Below, piece by piece: positions 8,744-19,301 of a stretch of 64,000 nt of DNA. The notes beneath the pieces were generated by a model. That model was not told where the DNA came from. It searched no databases and saw nothing but the letters and a program-made list of their open reading frames with translations. Numbering within the stretch: position 1 is the first letter of the stretch; each line of letters begins with the position of its first letter. A program made the position numbers and the translations under genes. This stretch comes from Rhynchopus euleeides. Lineage: Eukaryota > Euglenozoa > Diplonemea > Diplonemida > Diplonemidae. Location of the stretch: positions 806,001-870,000 of the forward strand of contig OY723318.1 of the NCBI GenBank assembly GCA_963210315.1, read 5' to 3'.

Positions 8744-10552
8744 ATGGAGTTGCTCGGAGGAGGACGTGGTGTCCCCCCCTCAGACCCCGCCGTGCCGATG
8801 GGCTCGCCGCCCTCGCGCAAGACGCGTGACAACCGGAGGCTGCTGCTTGCCATCAGCGTCACCCTCGGGGTGTTCCAATGCATCACGCTGGCCGCCGCCC
8901 CGCTGTGGCCCCTCAAGGTGTTCCAGGCAGCGCTGATGCTGTGCCTCCAGCTTGCGATGATCGTGGCATGCGTCTGCTACTCCCAGCTGCCCCTTGGTGT
9001 CCTGCGGGCCTACATCATAGGTCTCGCGGTGGTCATCTTTCTGTTTGACCTCAACGCGCGCTCCGTCGGCAGACAGCCCATCTGGTCTGGCTTTGTGCTG
9101 GTGACAGACCTGGCTCTGGTGGTTAGGGTCGGCGGGCGCTTCGCTGCAGGTCTGACGGCAGCAGCTTCCCTATGGCTGGTTGTCGCAGGCGTAGAGCATA
9201 TCCTCCGCTTCGGGGTGTTCGATCTGCCCGGCGCGCCGTCTGCCCGGATCCGGTGGGACTACCTGGCGGACTCTGTCAGCTGCGCGCACCCGCCGTGCCC
9301 TGACGGCGTGTTTGATGCCTTGTTCGACCTCCAGGGTTCCCTGATTGTGCTGCTGATCGACTTCGCAGCCACATGGGATTTCGCAAATTCTGCGGAGAAG
9401 GAGAAGGCTGCCATGGCACAGACCATCGATACAGTGGGGGCGATCGCACATCTCCTAGCGGGGTACGACGTCGACACCGTGGCGGTGATGCTGCGGGAGG
9501 CGGAGGCTGGGTGCGTGCCTCCTGCCATACACGAGGCGCTGCACCGGCTGGAGCAGAACCTGCGTGCGTACCGGCCGTACCTCCCGAGGTCGTGCATCCC
9601 GTCGCAGTATCACGACGACGCGCATCTTCTGCTGTCCGAATCTGGGTCGAGGTCGCGGATGTCATTGTCGCGGAATGAAGGACCCCTCGGGTCTTCCCGG
9701 GTGAGCGTCGAGATGCATTCCGCCCCGCTGCTCGGGGCGTTGAAGAGCATGCGTGCCACCATGATGGTGGTGAACGTCGGCAACACGCTCATGTCCCTGG
9801 GGCAGGGGCCGGATGAGTTCGCCTCCTTCTTCGAGGCGCTGCTCAACGCGACGGTTTCTGCGGTGGAGGCGCGCTGCGGGCTGGTGGATGTGTTCGTCGG
9901 GGACCGTGTCCTGGCATCCTTCAACACGTCACGCCCCTGCACCGTGCATGCATCCGCAGCTGCGGGCGCATCGCAGCAAATCCTGCGCCTGATGCACGGC
10001 AGCAGCGACAACAGCTTGGAATCCGCATTGCGCGTCAACATCGGGGCAGCAGCGGGGCGGGTGCTCTGCGGGGACACAGGGTGTGCGGAGATGCGCCGGT
10101 TCAGCCTGCTTGGCGCACTCCCCGTCATTGCCTGCGGGATGGAACGCGCTGCACGCGCCCTCGGCTTGGAAGTAATATGCAACACTGTCCTGCGCCAGGA
10201 CACGGAATATGAAAACGTGCTTCGGCTTGTGCCGCGACTGATACGTCTGGTGAAGGCAACCGCGTCTGGCGGTGATTCCGTACGGTGCGCCCTGCAGGAC
10301 AGCGAAGGGGGGTGCCGGGTGTATGAGCTGATGCAGTCCAGGGCCGACGAGGTCAGCACGGAAGAAATGGAATGGATGTACCACATCGGCAAGGGCGCAA
10401 CGGAATGGGAGCCTTACAACGCCGCCATGCGTGCGTATCTAGGGGGCTTAGACTTACTCCCAGCAGCTGAGCTAGCTGGCGACTACCGGGCTGAGGCCGA
10501 AGCCGCCCTCAGGGCCCTGGGGAGCAAGACAACTCTCTCTATCCACGTGTAG
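8744..10552 (+). CDS. Polytopic protein with degenerate class III nucleotidyl cyclase domain
   Basis: 602 residues from the ATG of MELLGGGRG, which lies 15 bp after a pyrimidine-rich CAG; the longer frame upstream is low-complexity. About six hydrophobic segments fill residues 33-215, then a linker with YRPYLPRSCIP. A class III adenylate/guanylate cyclase-like domain follows at about 335-500: VNVGNTL sits where the first metal-binding Asp is expected, FVGDRVLASFN (~380-391) matches the second metal-site block, and GRVLCGDTGC...FSLLGALPVIACGMERAAR (~437-472) aligns with the G-x-V-x-x-G...Y-x-x-x-G-x-x-V-N-x-A-x-R region. The first Asp appears as Gly-Asn and the VNxAxR block as VIACGMER, so catalysis is probably lost or altered (inference). 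The C-terminus (WEPYNAAMRAYLGG) resembles the tail of protist cyclases. Likely a membrane sensor or a pseudo-cyclase partner. Confidence 0.8.
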   Translation: MELLGGGRGVPPSDPAVPMGSPPSRKTRDNRRLLLAISVTLGVFQCITLAAAPLWPLKVFQAALMLCLQLAMIVACVCYSQLPLGVLRAYIIGLAVVIFLFDLNARSVGRQPIWSGFVLVTDLALVVRVGGRFAAGLTAAASLWLVVAGVEHILRFGVFDLPGAPSARIRWDYLADSVSCAHPPCPDGVFDALFDLQGSLIVLLIDFAATWDFANSAEKEKAAMAQTIDTVGAIAHLLAGYDVDTVAVMLREAEAGCVPPAIHEALHRLEQNLRAYRPYLPRSCIPSQYHDDAHLLLSESGSRSRMSLSRNEGPLGSSRVSVEMHSAPLLGALKSMRATMMVVNVGNTLMSLGQGPDEFASFFEALLNATVSAVEARCGLVDVFVGDRVLASFNTSRPCTVHASAAAGASQQILRLMHGSSDNSLESALRVNIGAAAGRVLCGDTGCAEMRRFSLLGALPVIACGMERAARALGLEVICNTVLRQDTEYENVLRLVPRLIRLVKATASGGDSVRCALQDSEGGCRVYELMQSRADEVSTEEMEWMYHIGKGATEWEPYNAAMRAYLGGLDLLPAAELAGDYRAEAEAALRALGSKTTLSIHV

Positions 10553-12539
10553 TGCTCCTCCTGTGGGCGGCCTCCACCCTGTGCCAGCCACTGTGTCCCT
10601 TTGCAGCCCACCTTCTCATCTCTTCGTGTTGTAGTTAGGGATAGCGTGCTGGCATAGCGGAGTGTCCCCTAGAGTCTGCAACGTAAGAACCGGGTCCCCG
10701 CCTATCAGCATTTTTATGAGGACGAAAAGGCCTTGGATAGTGAGATGGGGAAGACAGGAAGGCGGCGCGGCCAGCAGCCAGGGCGGGCTTGCAGTGGCCA
10801 GCCCGACCACCCTCAACACCCATCTCTATTCGGCGGGCCTCAGGCTCGCGTCGCCCCTGGCTGCAGCAAGCCCCCCAAGAGGTTCCCTTGTGTGTGCTGC
10901 CGGCCGGGCCAGCTTTCCAGCATCCCGGGGTCGGAGGCGTGCTGCACTTCCGTGCGTCCCACATCCCATTCCCAACCCTTCTCGTCGTTTGTTTCTCGCT
11001 GCGGTGCACTTCCTCCGACGGGGGAGTTACGCCGAACGTTTCCGAAGACGCATACCTTGCCGATCTAGAGGAGACCCCCGTCTTGTGTGTGCGTATTTTT
11101 TTAAACTTCGTACCCGATCCCCCACGTCGTGCACTACGTCTTTGTAGCGTTGGCCCACTCGTGTATTTTTGGAGTGAGAGATTACTCTGCTGGGAAGAGC
11201 TGGCGCCCCACTACATCTTCTGTGCATCATACGGACACGATCACACACCAACCGGTCGTGGTGGAAGAGAAAAGCGAATCACCTGGAACCACCTGGGAAG
11301 GCGTTTTTCGGTGTTCTGACGCAAGTTTTTTGAGCACATTTATGATGCGTAAAAGTGCAGGAGTGCTTCCGACGATCCTGTTCCTTTTCTGTGTGTCTAG
11401 CTATCTCGTGTTGACATGTGCTCCACACCCACATCAAAGCCGCAGGCTCTAGGGTGGTGGATGCAATGAAGGAGGAAATGGAACACAGAGAACGCAGGTC
11501 CGATTTGAGTTTACGGCACGCGGCAGTGCCGCATTGCAGTGCCACATCTCACCCCATCACAGGTCGAGGTGTGTGCGTTTCACCACAACCCCTCCCCTCC
11601 CCAATCCCCCCCGTGTTCAGTGACATGTGTCGATAGTGTTCCATTTCGCAGTCGTTCCGTAGTTTAGTTTTTGCTGTTGTGACAAACGCACCGTGCCCAC
11701 GGAACACGTTCGGATTAATAAAGGTTGCAAGTGGGGAGGGCAGTAATGCTTAGTCCACCTGCACCCCACGCTCCAACGTGAGCAGGTGGCCAGACGGGTC
11801 TCACAAACAACAATCACCGGAAAGTGTACCGGTTGCACATACGAGGTTTCTGGCGTAGTTTTACCGAGCCTCTTTTTTTTCGCCGCACAACCGTGTTGAC
11901 ACACGGTGGTACCCTGGCCCTTCTGTTCACACCCCACGCCCACTGGTCGCCAGGATCCGGCACGGCTGTGTCGAAGGATGGCCCCTCCTCGTGCGAAGAG
12001 CAGCCACTGTTGATGACATCTGTACGGATGTGCTCCCCGCCAGCAACGGCTTTTACATCGGAATAACAAATATCACTCGCGCTTTCACAGCACACACCGC
12101 AGGCGGACCCAAGTCCACGGTGTGTCTGTCAGCTGACACACCCTGGCTTGGGGTCCTGGGGCCGACCGTCAGGTCGATTTGCCTCTGATTTTCCCGCAAG
12201 CTTGCTGCAGGACGCCCCCGACTAGCAGCTGAGGCGCCCTGCACCTCGTCCCTCGAAATCAAGGTCTGGGACTTTGGCTTTAAGGACCCCGCCCCAGCCA
12301 CCAGCTTCCGCCACTCCGCCTTGGCGCCAACCTTGGGCTTCTTCTTGGAGGAGACGTTTCCAGAAAGCGCGGTGGGGCTGCGGTGCCCTTTCTCCGTAGC
12401 TCCTTTCCTTTTTCTTCTCGTTCACGAACCCCCCACCCCCACCCCCACCCCCACCCCCACCCCCACCCCCACCCCCACCCCACATCCCACACACCTCCCA
12501 CCGTGTTCGCAGGTGGGCCGGGTGGCCCCGACCCACGCC
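10553..12539. other. Long intergenic region, no supported gene
   Basis: About 2 kb. Open frames on both strands have no recognisable domain and overlap one another. The right end (12428-12481) is a (CCCCCA)n minisatellite followed by an acceptor-like TGTTCGCAG, with AG ending at 12512, 27 bp before the next ATG. Confidence 0.45.
12428..12481 (+). repeat. (CCCCCA)n minisatellite
   Basis: About nine tandem CCCCCA units in the leader of the following gene. On the RNA it is a pyrimidine-rich tract next to an AG; on the opposite strand it is a potential G-quadruplex array. Confidence 0.85.
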
Positions 12540-13808
12540 ATGGGCGACACGACGCCCCTCGAGCTCACCGTGAGCGCGGGGCGGCTTCCAGCGGCAAGCG
12601 GGCATTACAGGCTTGCCGATGGGGGCCACAACGGGGAGGCTGTGTGGATCGGGAGCTTCGGGAAGCGCGTCTTCACCGCGAAGGGGAGGTGGTATGTCGG
12701 GAACGCGGAGACGATGCGGAAGGACAGCGGGTGGATCCGATCTGCGGCGCACCACGGCGTCCCGCCGCACATGCTGGAGGGGGTCTGGGAGGCGTTTGAG
12801 AAGGTGGGCGAGCCTTGGAAGATGGACGGCACCATCGAGGTAACCCTGCGGCAGAAATCTCACGGCAGGGCCCTGCCGGGCGCACGCGCCGACTCCTCCG
12901 AAACCGACGAGACTGCGTCGCTGTGGGAGGCTGACAGGCATGTCCTGCGCGACCCGCACGCCCTCGCCGCAGCGCAGCAGCAGCTCCACACCTCTACCTC
13001 GCAGATCAGCCGCACCACCGCCACCACCACAGCCTCCGCAGCCCCGCGCCACGCCGGGGCTGGGGGCGTTCTGAAGCCGACCCCGGTTCGGCCGCCCCCG
13101 CCGGCGACACCCAACACATCCTTCAGGCAGGAGCTGCTGCAGCAGCAACACCAGCCCCCCCAGCCGATGGCGACCGCCGCAGCCGCCGCCGCCGCAACAG
13201 CTCCACCGGATTCTGTGCAGGGTGGCCTGGCTGCGGAAGCTCTGCAGCAGCAGCAGCAGCAGCAGCAGCAGCCCTGCGGGTCTACGAGGCAGGGTGTGAG
13301 GGTTGGGGGGGTCCATCCTGCAGAGAGTGCTGCTGCTGCTGCTGCGCAGCAGCAGCAGCATCATCGTGATGTCGATGTGCTGCGTGCGGAGAATGCTGCG
13401 TTGCGATCTCAGCTGGAGCGTCGCGAAGCAGGGGTGTTGTCCTCCGAGTCGGCTGCGGTGCTGCGGGGTGAGCTGGCGCGGAATAAGCAGGAGCGAGAGG
13501 CCCTGTCGGTGCAGGTGGCACAGCTGGTCGATGCCTCCCGCGCATCGGATATCGCGCTGCGGCACCTCAAAGACGACCTCCGCGCCGCGGCAGCCGCGCG
13601 CGACAGGCTGCTGCTCGACGCGGAGGCGAAGGACGCGCACATTGCATCCCTCGAGGGTGATGTCGCGTCCCTCCGTGCACAGCTCAGCGAGGCGGCCAGC
13701 TGTCGTGCTCCGACAGGGGGTGTTTCGGTTGCGCCAGAGCATCTGCGGCGTCTGGAGCAGTGGGCGGTGTCGGTCCTCAAAGAGGATTCCCCAGGCGGCG
13801 GGGTGTGA
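12540..13808 (+). CDS. Coiled-coil, polyQ protein with small N-terminal protist module
   Basis: 422 residues from the ATG in MGDTTPLELTV. Residues 5-85 form a compact module (GHYRLADGGHNGEAVWIGS, then GRWYVGN...SGWIRSAAHHG) whose Y/NG/W/G-x-W-x-V-G spacing resembles a small ligand-contact module seen in unnamed protist proteins; this is a pattern judgement only. Residues about 140-290 are Ala/Pro/Gln-rich with CAG-coded glutamine runs (13241-13272) and a second run near QQQQHHRDVDV. Residues about 275-400 have heptad character (RAENAALRSQLERRE, LEGDVASLRAQLSEA), predicting a long coiled coil. Probably a cytoskeletal or scaffold protein. The CAG runs are likely length-polymorphic. The leader has a (CCCCCA)n tract and an AG acceptor-like site 27 bp upstream. 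No intron is seen. Confidence 0.72.
   Translation: MGDTTPLELTVSAGRLPAASGHYRLADGGHNGEAVWIGSFGKRVFTAKGRWYVGNAETMRKDSGWIRSAAHHGVPPHMLEGVWEAFEKVGEPWKMDGTIEVTLRQKSHGRALPGARADSSETDETASLWEADRHVLRDPHALAAAQQQLHTSTSQISRTTATTTASAAPRHAGAGGVLKPTPVRPPPPATPNTSFRQELLQQQHQPPQPMATAAAAAAATAPPDSVQGGLAAEALQQQQQQQQQPCGSTRQGVRVGGVHPAESAAAAAAQQQQHHRDVDVLRAENAALRSQLERREAGVLSSESAAVLRGELARNKQEREALSVQVAQLVDASRASDIALRHLKDDLRAAAAARDRLLLDAEAKDAHIASLEGDVASLRAQLSEAASCRAPTGGVSVAPEHLRRLEQWAVSVLKEDSPGGGV
13241..13272 (+). repeat. CAG trinucleotide run in coding sequence
   Basis: An essentially pure CAG run coding for glutamine. A related GCTGCTGCTGCTG/CAGCAGCAGCAG inverted pair lies at about 13328-13360. Confidence 0.85.
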
Positions 13809-14293
13809 GGGGAAAGGGGGGTTTCCTTGTTGCAAAGTGCGGCCCGTCTGCACTGAACAACAGAGCTGGGGTGGGGAGGGTTGTAGAGCTTTTAGATGAT
13901 ATAGAGTGTCACAAACTGGACGGCCGAGAGTGGGGGAGGCTGGACGGCCGCCGCCGCCATCCTAGCTCTCTTTGTTAGAGCACTGCAGATTGCGGTTTGG
14001 GTGGCGCGTTTTAATCGGCCCCGCGCTCGCTGGGGGGACGAGGGGTGATCTCTGCGCAGTGTCATCGGCAGTGGCAGGCAGTCACCTCTCACCTCTCCTC
14101 CGCTCCCCCCATTCTTCCGCAGGAATCCGCCGTTTCTGTGCTGTTTTCCGTCCTTTTTTTTTGCGGCAGCCGACGTCGATATACACACACAGCAAACACC
14201 ACCGGCACAGGATCCCCCAGCTCCTCCTCAAGGCAATCAGCTGCGCTCCCCCGTCTGCATTCCACCCCCTCCTCAGCTTTGAATCGAGAAACA
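13809..14293. other. Intergenic, no gene seen
   Basis: Short overlapping open frames without domains. The last 100 bp lead into the zinc-ribbon start codon. Confidence 0.45.
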
Positions 14294-14806
14294 ATGCCGA
14301 TGAACTTCTGTGAGCGGTGCGGGCGCACGTGGGTCGACAGGTCGGGTGCCCCCCGTACGGTATGAATCATCACGGGTCTTCTGTTCAGGGCGGGATACCA
14401 CCTGCCTTCAAACCCCGCGCACACAAACACACACTCCCACCATGCACTGTCTCGTTTTTACTTTCACTTCACGAGACAGCGGGGGCCATCCATTGCTGAT
14501 GATATAATTTGGACCGAACGGACCTCTCTGATGCTGCCCGCACCGCCCTTGCATGCAACGCGCCTTTTCCAGGGTTTTCGCACCCATCCCCTTGCCTCCG
14601 GCTCACCGAAGCCCGCCCACCCCCACCCCCACCCCCCATTTTTCTTACAGAACGCCTGCGGCAGCTGCGACACCGTTGAGCAATGGAGGGACAGCTACAA
14701 CCAGGCGCTGGTGGGCGGCCCGCGTGCCGCCCAGCCACTCGCGATCCTCCCTAGGCAGTCGCAGTCGCGTGGAGGCAGCCCGTACCTCCGGCCATCCGTG
14801 CCGTGA
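14294..14806 (+). CDS. Small zinc-ribbon protein, two exons
   Basis: Exon 1 (14294-14359) encodes MPMNFCERCGRTWVDRSGAP plus RT. Exon 2 (14651-14806) continues in the same phase with NACGSCDTVEQWRDSYNQAL. Joined across a 291-bp GT-AG intron, they give a 73-residue protein with CxxC (CERC) and CxxC (CGSC) knuckles 15 residues apart, a classic zinc ribbon; neither half makes sense alone. The tail is Gln/Arg/Ser-rich and probably flexible. Zinc ribbons this small act in nucleic-acid or protein contacts; the specific role cannot be told. The matched phase and the restored metal site are the reasons for the call. It was found by looking past the early stop in exon 1, which lies just inside the intron. 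Confidence 0.78.
14360..14650 (+). other. Spliceosomal intron of the zinc-ribbon gene
   Basis: 291 bp, GTATGA at the donor and CACCCCCATTTTTCTTACAG-type pyrimidine tract at the acceptor; phase 0. It contains an in-frame stop immediately after the donor, so retention would truncate the protein to 23 residues. Confidence 0.75.
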
Positions 14807-16528
14807 AGCGGGCAGCCACAGGACGACAGGACGCGCGCAGGCACCGGGCCCCTTCTCCAAAAAAAAATGTCTCTGGCCAACAGCTGACTCTCTGGCCCCG
14901 ACTCAGAAGAGGCTTGCGTGGCAGCGTTTCGGCAGGCCTGGAACCATGCATCCCCTTTCGTAGAAGCAAAACACAGAGCGCGGCTCGGGGGGTTTTTTTT
15001 AAAAAAATTGACAACCTCTTGCATATTGCTTGGCTTCTTGCTTGGCCCTACCTGCAGCAGGATCGGGCAACCGCCAATCCTGCGAAGGGAGAGTCCTCTG
15101 GAGGGGGTTGGTGGGGGGTGGGGGGAGGTGGGGGGGGGGGGGGGACAACAGGAACAATATCGATGCTGTCTGTGTCAAAAAAGCCAACCGTGCCACTTTC
15201 CCAACCAATTTAATGTGAGGCGGTTCTGCACCCTTTTCCTGTCTCCCCACCCCCACTCCCCACCCCTAAAGGCTGTAATGGGAAGGATTTTTTTCCGAGA
15301 AAAAAAATCGAAAATGAGGAGGCGGGGGAAAAAAGTAACGGAAACGTTTCCTCTACTGCTGAGAAACGCCTCTCTTGGGCACTGCAGCGGTATGCAGGCG
15401 CTGTCCTTCCAAAAAAAAAAGGGATTGCCGGGTTTCTTCTGTTTTGTTTGTGCAACCGGGAAAAAAGCCAAAATGGGGGCTCCCCCCCCCGTCCCCATCT
15501 CCCCTCCATCCCGCGCCATAAAAAAACGCAATCATTTCAACTGCATATGGATGGCATTGGGTGTGTGAAACCGCACACATCCCCGCATAATGCCTGATGT
15601 TGAAGAGTGTCGGGCGGCACTTTTGATGGAAGCAGGCCAGTCCAGGGCCTTCCGACCCATCGTAAACCACGCCACGTTGCTTTGCGAGGCACACACGCGT
15701 GTTGGCTGTGCGTGCCTCGGTCTGTATACTATAGTATGATGTGTGTATTGCAATGCTGCGCCACGCACGCTTTGCTTCTGCTTCACCCCGGTGCCCGTGT
15801 GTGTGGTGGCGACACACAGGGAAGTTCCGTGAAAGGTCGAGTCCCCCGCCCCACCCCCGCCCTCACTGAATGGGGGTACCCCACATAGCATTGACATACA
15901 GTGGTTGCATCCAACGGAGGGGCGGTCCTTCGTTACTAAGTTCGTGGGTTTCCGGCGCAATCCTCTCGTCATTTTTCAGCTTTGTCAAAAGCTGTAAATG
16001 CACCGCCAAAATGCACTCGTCGGCAGGTCTTACCTGTAGCAAAGGCCCCCAAAGCTAGAAGCTGTATCCTGTAGGTTGCACGCCGCTGCCCTGGCCGTCC
16101 CATGTCATGCTGTGTGGGTTGCCGATGCCTTTTTAAAAAAAATTGAAAATGCTCAATTCCGAAGCGAAGATCGTGTCTTTGTATGCCAGGCCGTCGCGGT
16201 GCCGCAAAAAAAAATCACCGCAGTTCCATAGCGCACGACGGAATCCAGCCAGAAAAAAAGTTGGTTAGTCCAGAGGGGGTTGGTACCGCCCCGACTTTTC
16301 GGTGTTGAACTCCCACTTTTCGGGGTTGGTACCCCCCTCTTTCCGGTACCCAACTCCCCTCTCGAGCTCGCTCCCATTACCCACTCGACCGGCTGGAGTC
16401 CGTCGTGCAGGACCCGGGTGCGGCAGCCAAAAAGAGCTGTTCGCATTCCCGCCACGCCCCACGCCACTCCCTCTCCCCCCCCACGTTGTCAAAAGAAAAT
16501 GAAGAGGAAGAAGAAACAATTCAAATTA
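14807..16528. other. Intergenic, no supported gene
   Basis: G- and A-tract rich. It contains a poly(G) run near 15128-15143 and inverted GGTACC-type short repeats at 16281-16355 (CCCGACTTTTCGG, CACTTTTCGGGG). None of the open frames has a domain or a plausible start context. Confidence 0.45.
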
Positions 16529-16535
16529 CCGTATA

Positions 16536-17850
16536 CCTACCACCCCCCGTGTATATGTCACCCCCCCCAGGTGCAAAAATCGGGAGGGGGGTGACATAAA
16601 CACACCTTTTTAGGGTGGTTGCCTTTGAGGCCCTGTACGCACACGCGCACACACCTCAGCCCTCTCACAGGCCAATCTGGAGTGCCAAGAGACGCTCGGG
16701 GGGCGTCTCTTGGCACTCCAGGTTGGCCTGTCGGGAGGACAGGGAACTGGATGTCATCCCCGGTGGAAGGGGAGGAGGAGACAGGACATGGTGTCCCGTT
16801 ATTGCGAGACAAACACTTCAAGCTCACATGTCAGGCACAAGAAGCGTGTCCGTCCGGACAACCTACATGAATGGCACGGACAGCGCATCACCGAGAATAA
16901 CCGAGGAGGAGCACCGCGTACTCTCACTTTGGATGGGTCGTCGTTGGGCAATATGTTGAAATGCTTGCGCTGCAGGTGAAGTGCTGGGTCACCCATCCGA
17001 CACGTGAAGCAACCTGCAACACAGCGTTGGCGAGGAGGTGGCACCGAAGTTGAAGAGACCCCGCATTGTCCGTGTTGAAGAGCCTGCGTTGGGTCTTTCT
17101 GGAGCGCAAGACACGTACTGTCTGTCCTTCTCGTTCCCGTTTCCTCCGGAAGCAGGTGATACGTGCGGTTCCAAAGCGCACCCGCTGCATCCCCTCTCCC
17201 TCCATCTTTCGTTCGGCGGCTATTCCGCGCTCTCTTCAACGCGTCGTCGCGAAGATTGCGTCTCAGTATCAGCAGGCAATCCCCGGCTTCCAGTGTGTGT
17301 GTGTGTGTGTCACCCCTCCTTTCCAGCGCAATGTGGAGGAGAGCGATGTGTGGTGTCACGTAGAGCAGGAGTAGGAGAGCGGGATCGGTTCTCACTGAGT
17401 GGACTCGAGGGGACACTGCTGCGATGCCAGCATGCTAACCCAAGATGCAATACGAACACCTAGGGATATCCCATCCGTCCCATGGGATGTCGCATGGGAG
17501 GACATGATGTACCCTGGGAGAACCTACGTGACCCAATCGGGTCTCCCATGGACAAGGTCGGTACCGTACGTTCTCCCAGGGGGGAACACGTGCCCTCCCC
17601 TGTGGGATAGTGACCATCACCCGTGTGGGAGACCCCATTGGGATATCCCACATGGGAGGTCCCAGTCCTGGCCACCGTGATGAGGCCATTTACTCCCCAA
17701 AATGTTGACCAATACGTCGTCTCAGCCTGTAAGAGTGCCCACGACACCCCACCCCCCAAAAGGTGTGTTTATGTCACCCCCCAGCATCCCTGGGGGGGTG
17801 ACATAAACACACCCCTTTTGGGGGGTGACATATACACGGGGGGTGGTAGG
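16536..17850. mobile_element. D, TIR element (TA target) nested in E
   Basis: 1315 bp with ends CCTACCACCCCCCGTGTATA and its inverse, and TA on each side (16534-16535, 17851-17852). Subterminal words are GTCACCCCC...GGGGGTGAC palindromes at both ends. The interior has a near-perfect hairpin (16672-16731), a (GT)n stretch (about 17295-17311) and a block of GGGAT/ATCCC and CATGGGA palindromes (17462-17680). Interior open frames, including one of 205 codons on the - strand at 16799-17416, have no recognisable domain, so it is probably non-autonomous. Confidence 0.85.
16672..16731. repeat. Hairpin inside D
   Basis: An inverted pair, GGAGTGCCAAGAGACGC and its inverse, separated by a few G-rich bases, with further pairing outside (GGCCAATCT / AGGTTGGCC). 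The stem is about 27 bp with few mismatches. Confidence 0.85.
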
Positions 17851-18326
17851 TACAGAATAAATCTGAACCGTAAAAAAGGTCCAATCCACCTCCAGACCCC
17901 CCCCGAGGTCCGGAATTTGTCCGGTCCAGACCAGTTTGGGGGACTTGGCGATACATGGCGATTTCTCACACGGTGGACCCCCACCCCCTGGAGCGGGGGT
18001 CTGGGGCGGGGTCAGAGCGACCCCCGCTATTGGGGGTCTGGACCCCCGATATCGGGAGTCTGCACCAAGTATGAAGCTAAATGTGGAGTCCAAGTCCCGA
18101 TTCAGGATTGCACTTTTTTTCTCTTTGGGTTTTTATAGGGAGGGAATTTTTTTTTCTCCTTGGGTTTTTTAGGTGGGATTTTTTCCCCACAGGTTTTCTG
18201 GGTGAAGTTTTTCGGGGGCAGGTGGTATTCTAGTGGGGGATGAGGATGAATCCTCCGGACACCCGCCCCTTTTTCGGTTGTTCCAGCCAAAACCCAGCGA
18301 TGTTCCCCAGTCAAGAGCCAGGCGTT

Positions 18327-18416
18327 CACTACCGTGGCCTCCGGCGGCTGGGGGGCTCCGCCCCCCAGACCCCCCTGTACCACTAGGCTGGAGCGTGTGC
18401 CTGTCTTGTAGCCAAG
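18327..18416 (+). repeat. GC-hairpin module, copy 1 (in F1)
   Basis: Starts CACTACCGTGGCCTCCGGCG, then CTGGGGGGCTCCGCCCCCCAG-type hairpin, then a variable stretch and CTTGTAGCCAAGTCCTT. Other copies lie in F, G and S elements. Confidence 0.85.
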
Positions 18417-18536
18417 TCCTTTGGGTTCACATCAGCGAATGGGACCCAGACCACTCTCAGTAGCCTCAGGAGGACGCAGCCAACAATCTGTACGCCCGCA
18501 ACTCCCACGCGCTCCCACTACGGCGCAAGGAACAGA

Positions 18537-18626
18537 TATTCACTACCGTGGCCTCCGGCGGCTGGGGGGCTCCGCCCCCCAGACCCCCCGTATGTCGAGC
18601 AACCAAATCCTTGAGCTTGTGCCACT
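18537..18626 (+). repeat. GC-hairpin module, copy 2 (in F1)
   Basis: The same module, with AGCAACCAAATCCTTGAG at its right side. Confidence 0.85.
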
Positions 18627-19301
18627 GGGCATAGGAAGGGGTCGTTACAATAACGCCCCGAAAACCCATTTTTGGCACCCCTTGCCTGGCATGTTGCTGT
18701 TGTGTTGCCACTATCTCTCATCACACAGGGCGTCCAATACCCACACACCACACTCACACTGGTTGTGTGGTGGGGATGGGGGGATTTTCTTGCCCGCGAG
18801 GGGGATTGCGCGCCATTTCCCCCCCGAAAAACCCTTGGAGAAAAAGTGGAATCCCGACCCCTTTTTGGGCCCAAAAAGGCCAAAGTCCCAGGCATACTTG
18901 GTCTGCACTGCCTATTATTGGTGCCCATACGACCCCCGATAGTGGGGTTCAGACCCCCACTCGTGGGGTCCAGATCAGTCAAGGGGCTGGGGAAGTCCCG
19001 TTCACGCTTGTGAACGCTTCCCGCGGGAGCAGAAACCCGGTGATCTTGGGGGGGAACAGCAAATCACTCTGGATCGGAAAGAAGGTCCAATCGGTTTGGA
19101 CCCCCGGGGTCCAGAATTCTTACGGTCCAGCATTATTACGTCCAGGACTTCTTACGGTCCAGATTTATTCTGTTTACGGTACAAATCTTTTCGTGGCAAA
19201 AGAAGAAAGCCACCCTTTGGGTGCCTCCGTAACGGCTGCCGCTACCAAAATAAATAACCCCGGCGGGAGAGGGGGACAGCGGGCTGTCGTAAGAGGGGGA
19301 G

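Larger units (their letters stand above)
18066..18900. mobile_element. F1, hAT-like element nested in E
   Basis: 835 bp, ends CAAGTATG...CATACTTG, with the exact 8-bp duplication GTCTGCAC on both sides (18058-18065 and 18901-18908). An 8-bp target duplication is the hallmark of hAT elements (also seen in a few other families). A second copy, F2, lies inverted at 62325-63161 with a different duplication, proving transposition rather than simple segmental copying. It has no transposase frame; it contains two copies of the GC-hairpin module and the palindrome CTTTTTGGGCCCAAAAAG. Confidence 0.92.
16529..19179. mobile_element. E, TIR element (TA target) broken by D and F1
   Basis: Left end CCGTATA, then (after D) CAGAATAAATCTGAACCG. 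The right end, inverted, reads CCGTAAACAGAATAAATCTG. TA flanks both sides (16527-16528, 19180-19181). D sits seven bases inside the left TIR, and F1 lies in the body at 18066-18900. Without both insertions E is about 0.5 kb and non-coding. Its subterminal words are GACCCCC/GGGGGTC palindromes (17985-18060, 18925-18980). Confidence 0.82.

Noticed and set aside
12222-13853. 543-codon frame on - strand opposite the coiled-coil gene
   Set aside because: Antisense shadow: reads CAG runs and (CCCCCA)n as Leu/Ser and Gly repeats; the + strand frame has the coherent module and heptads.
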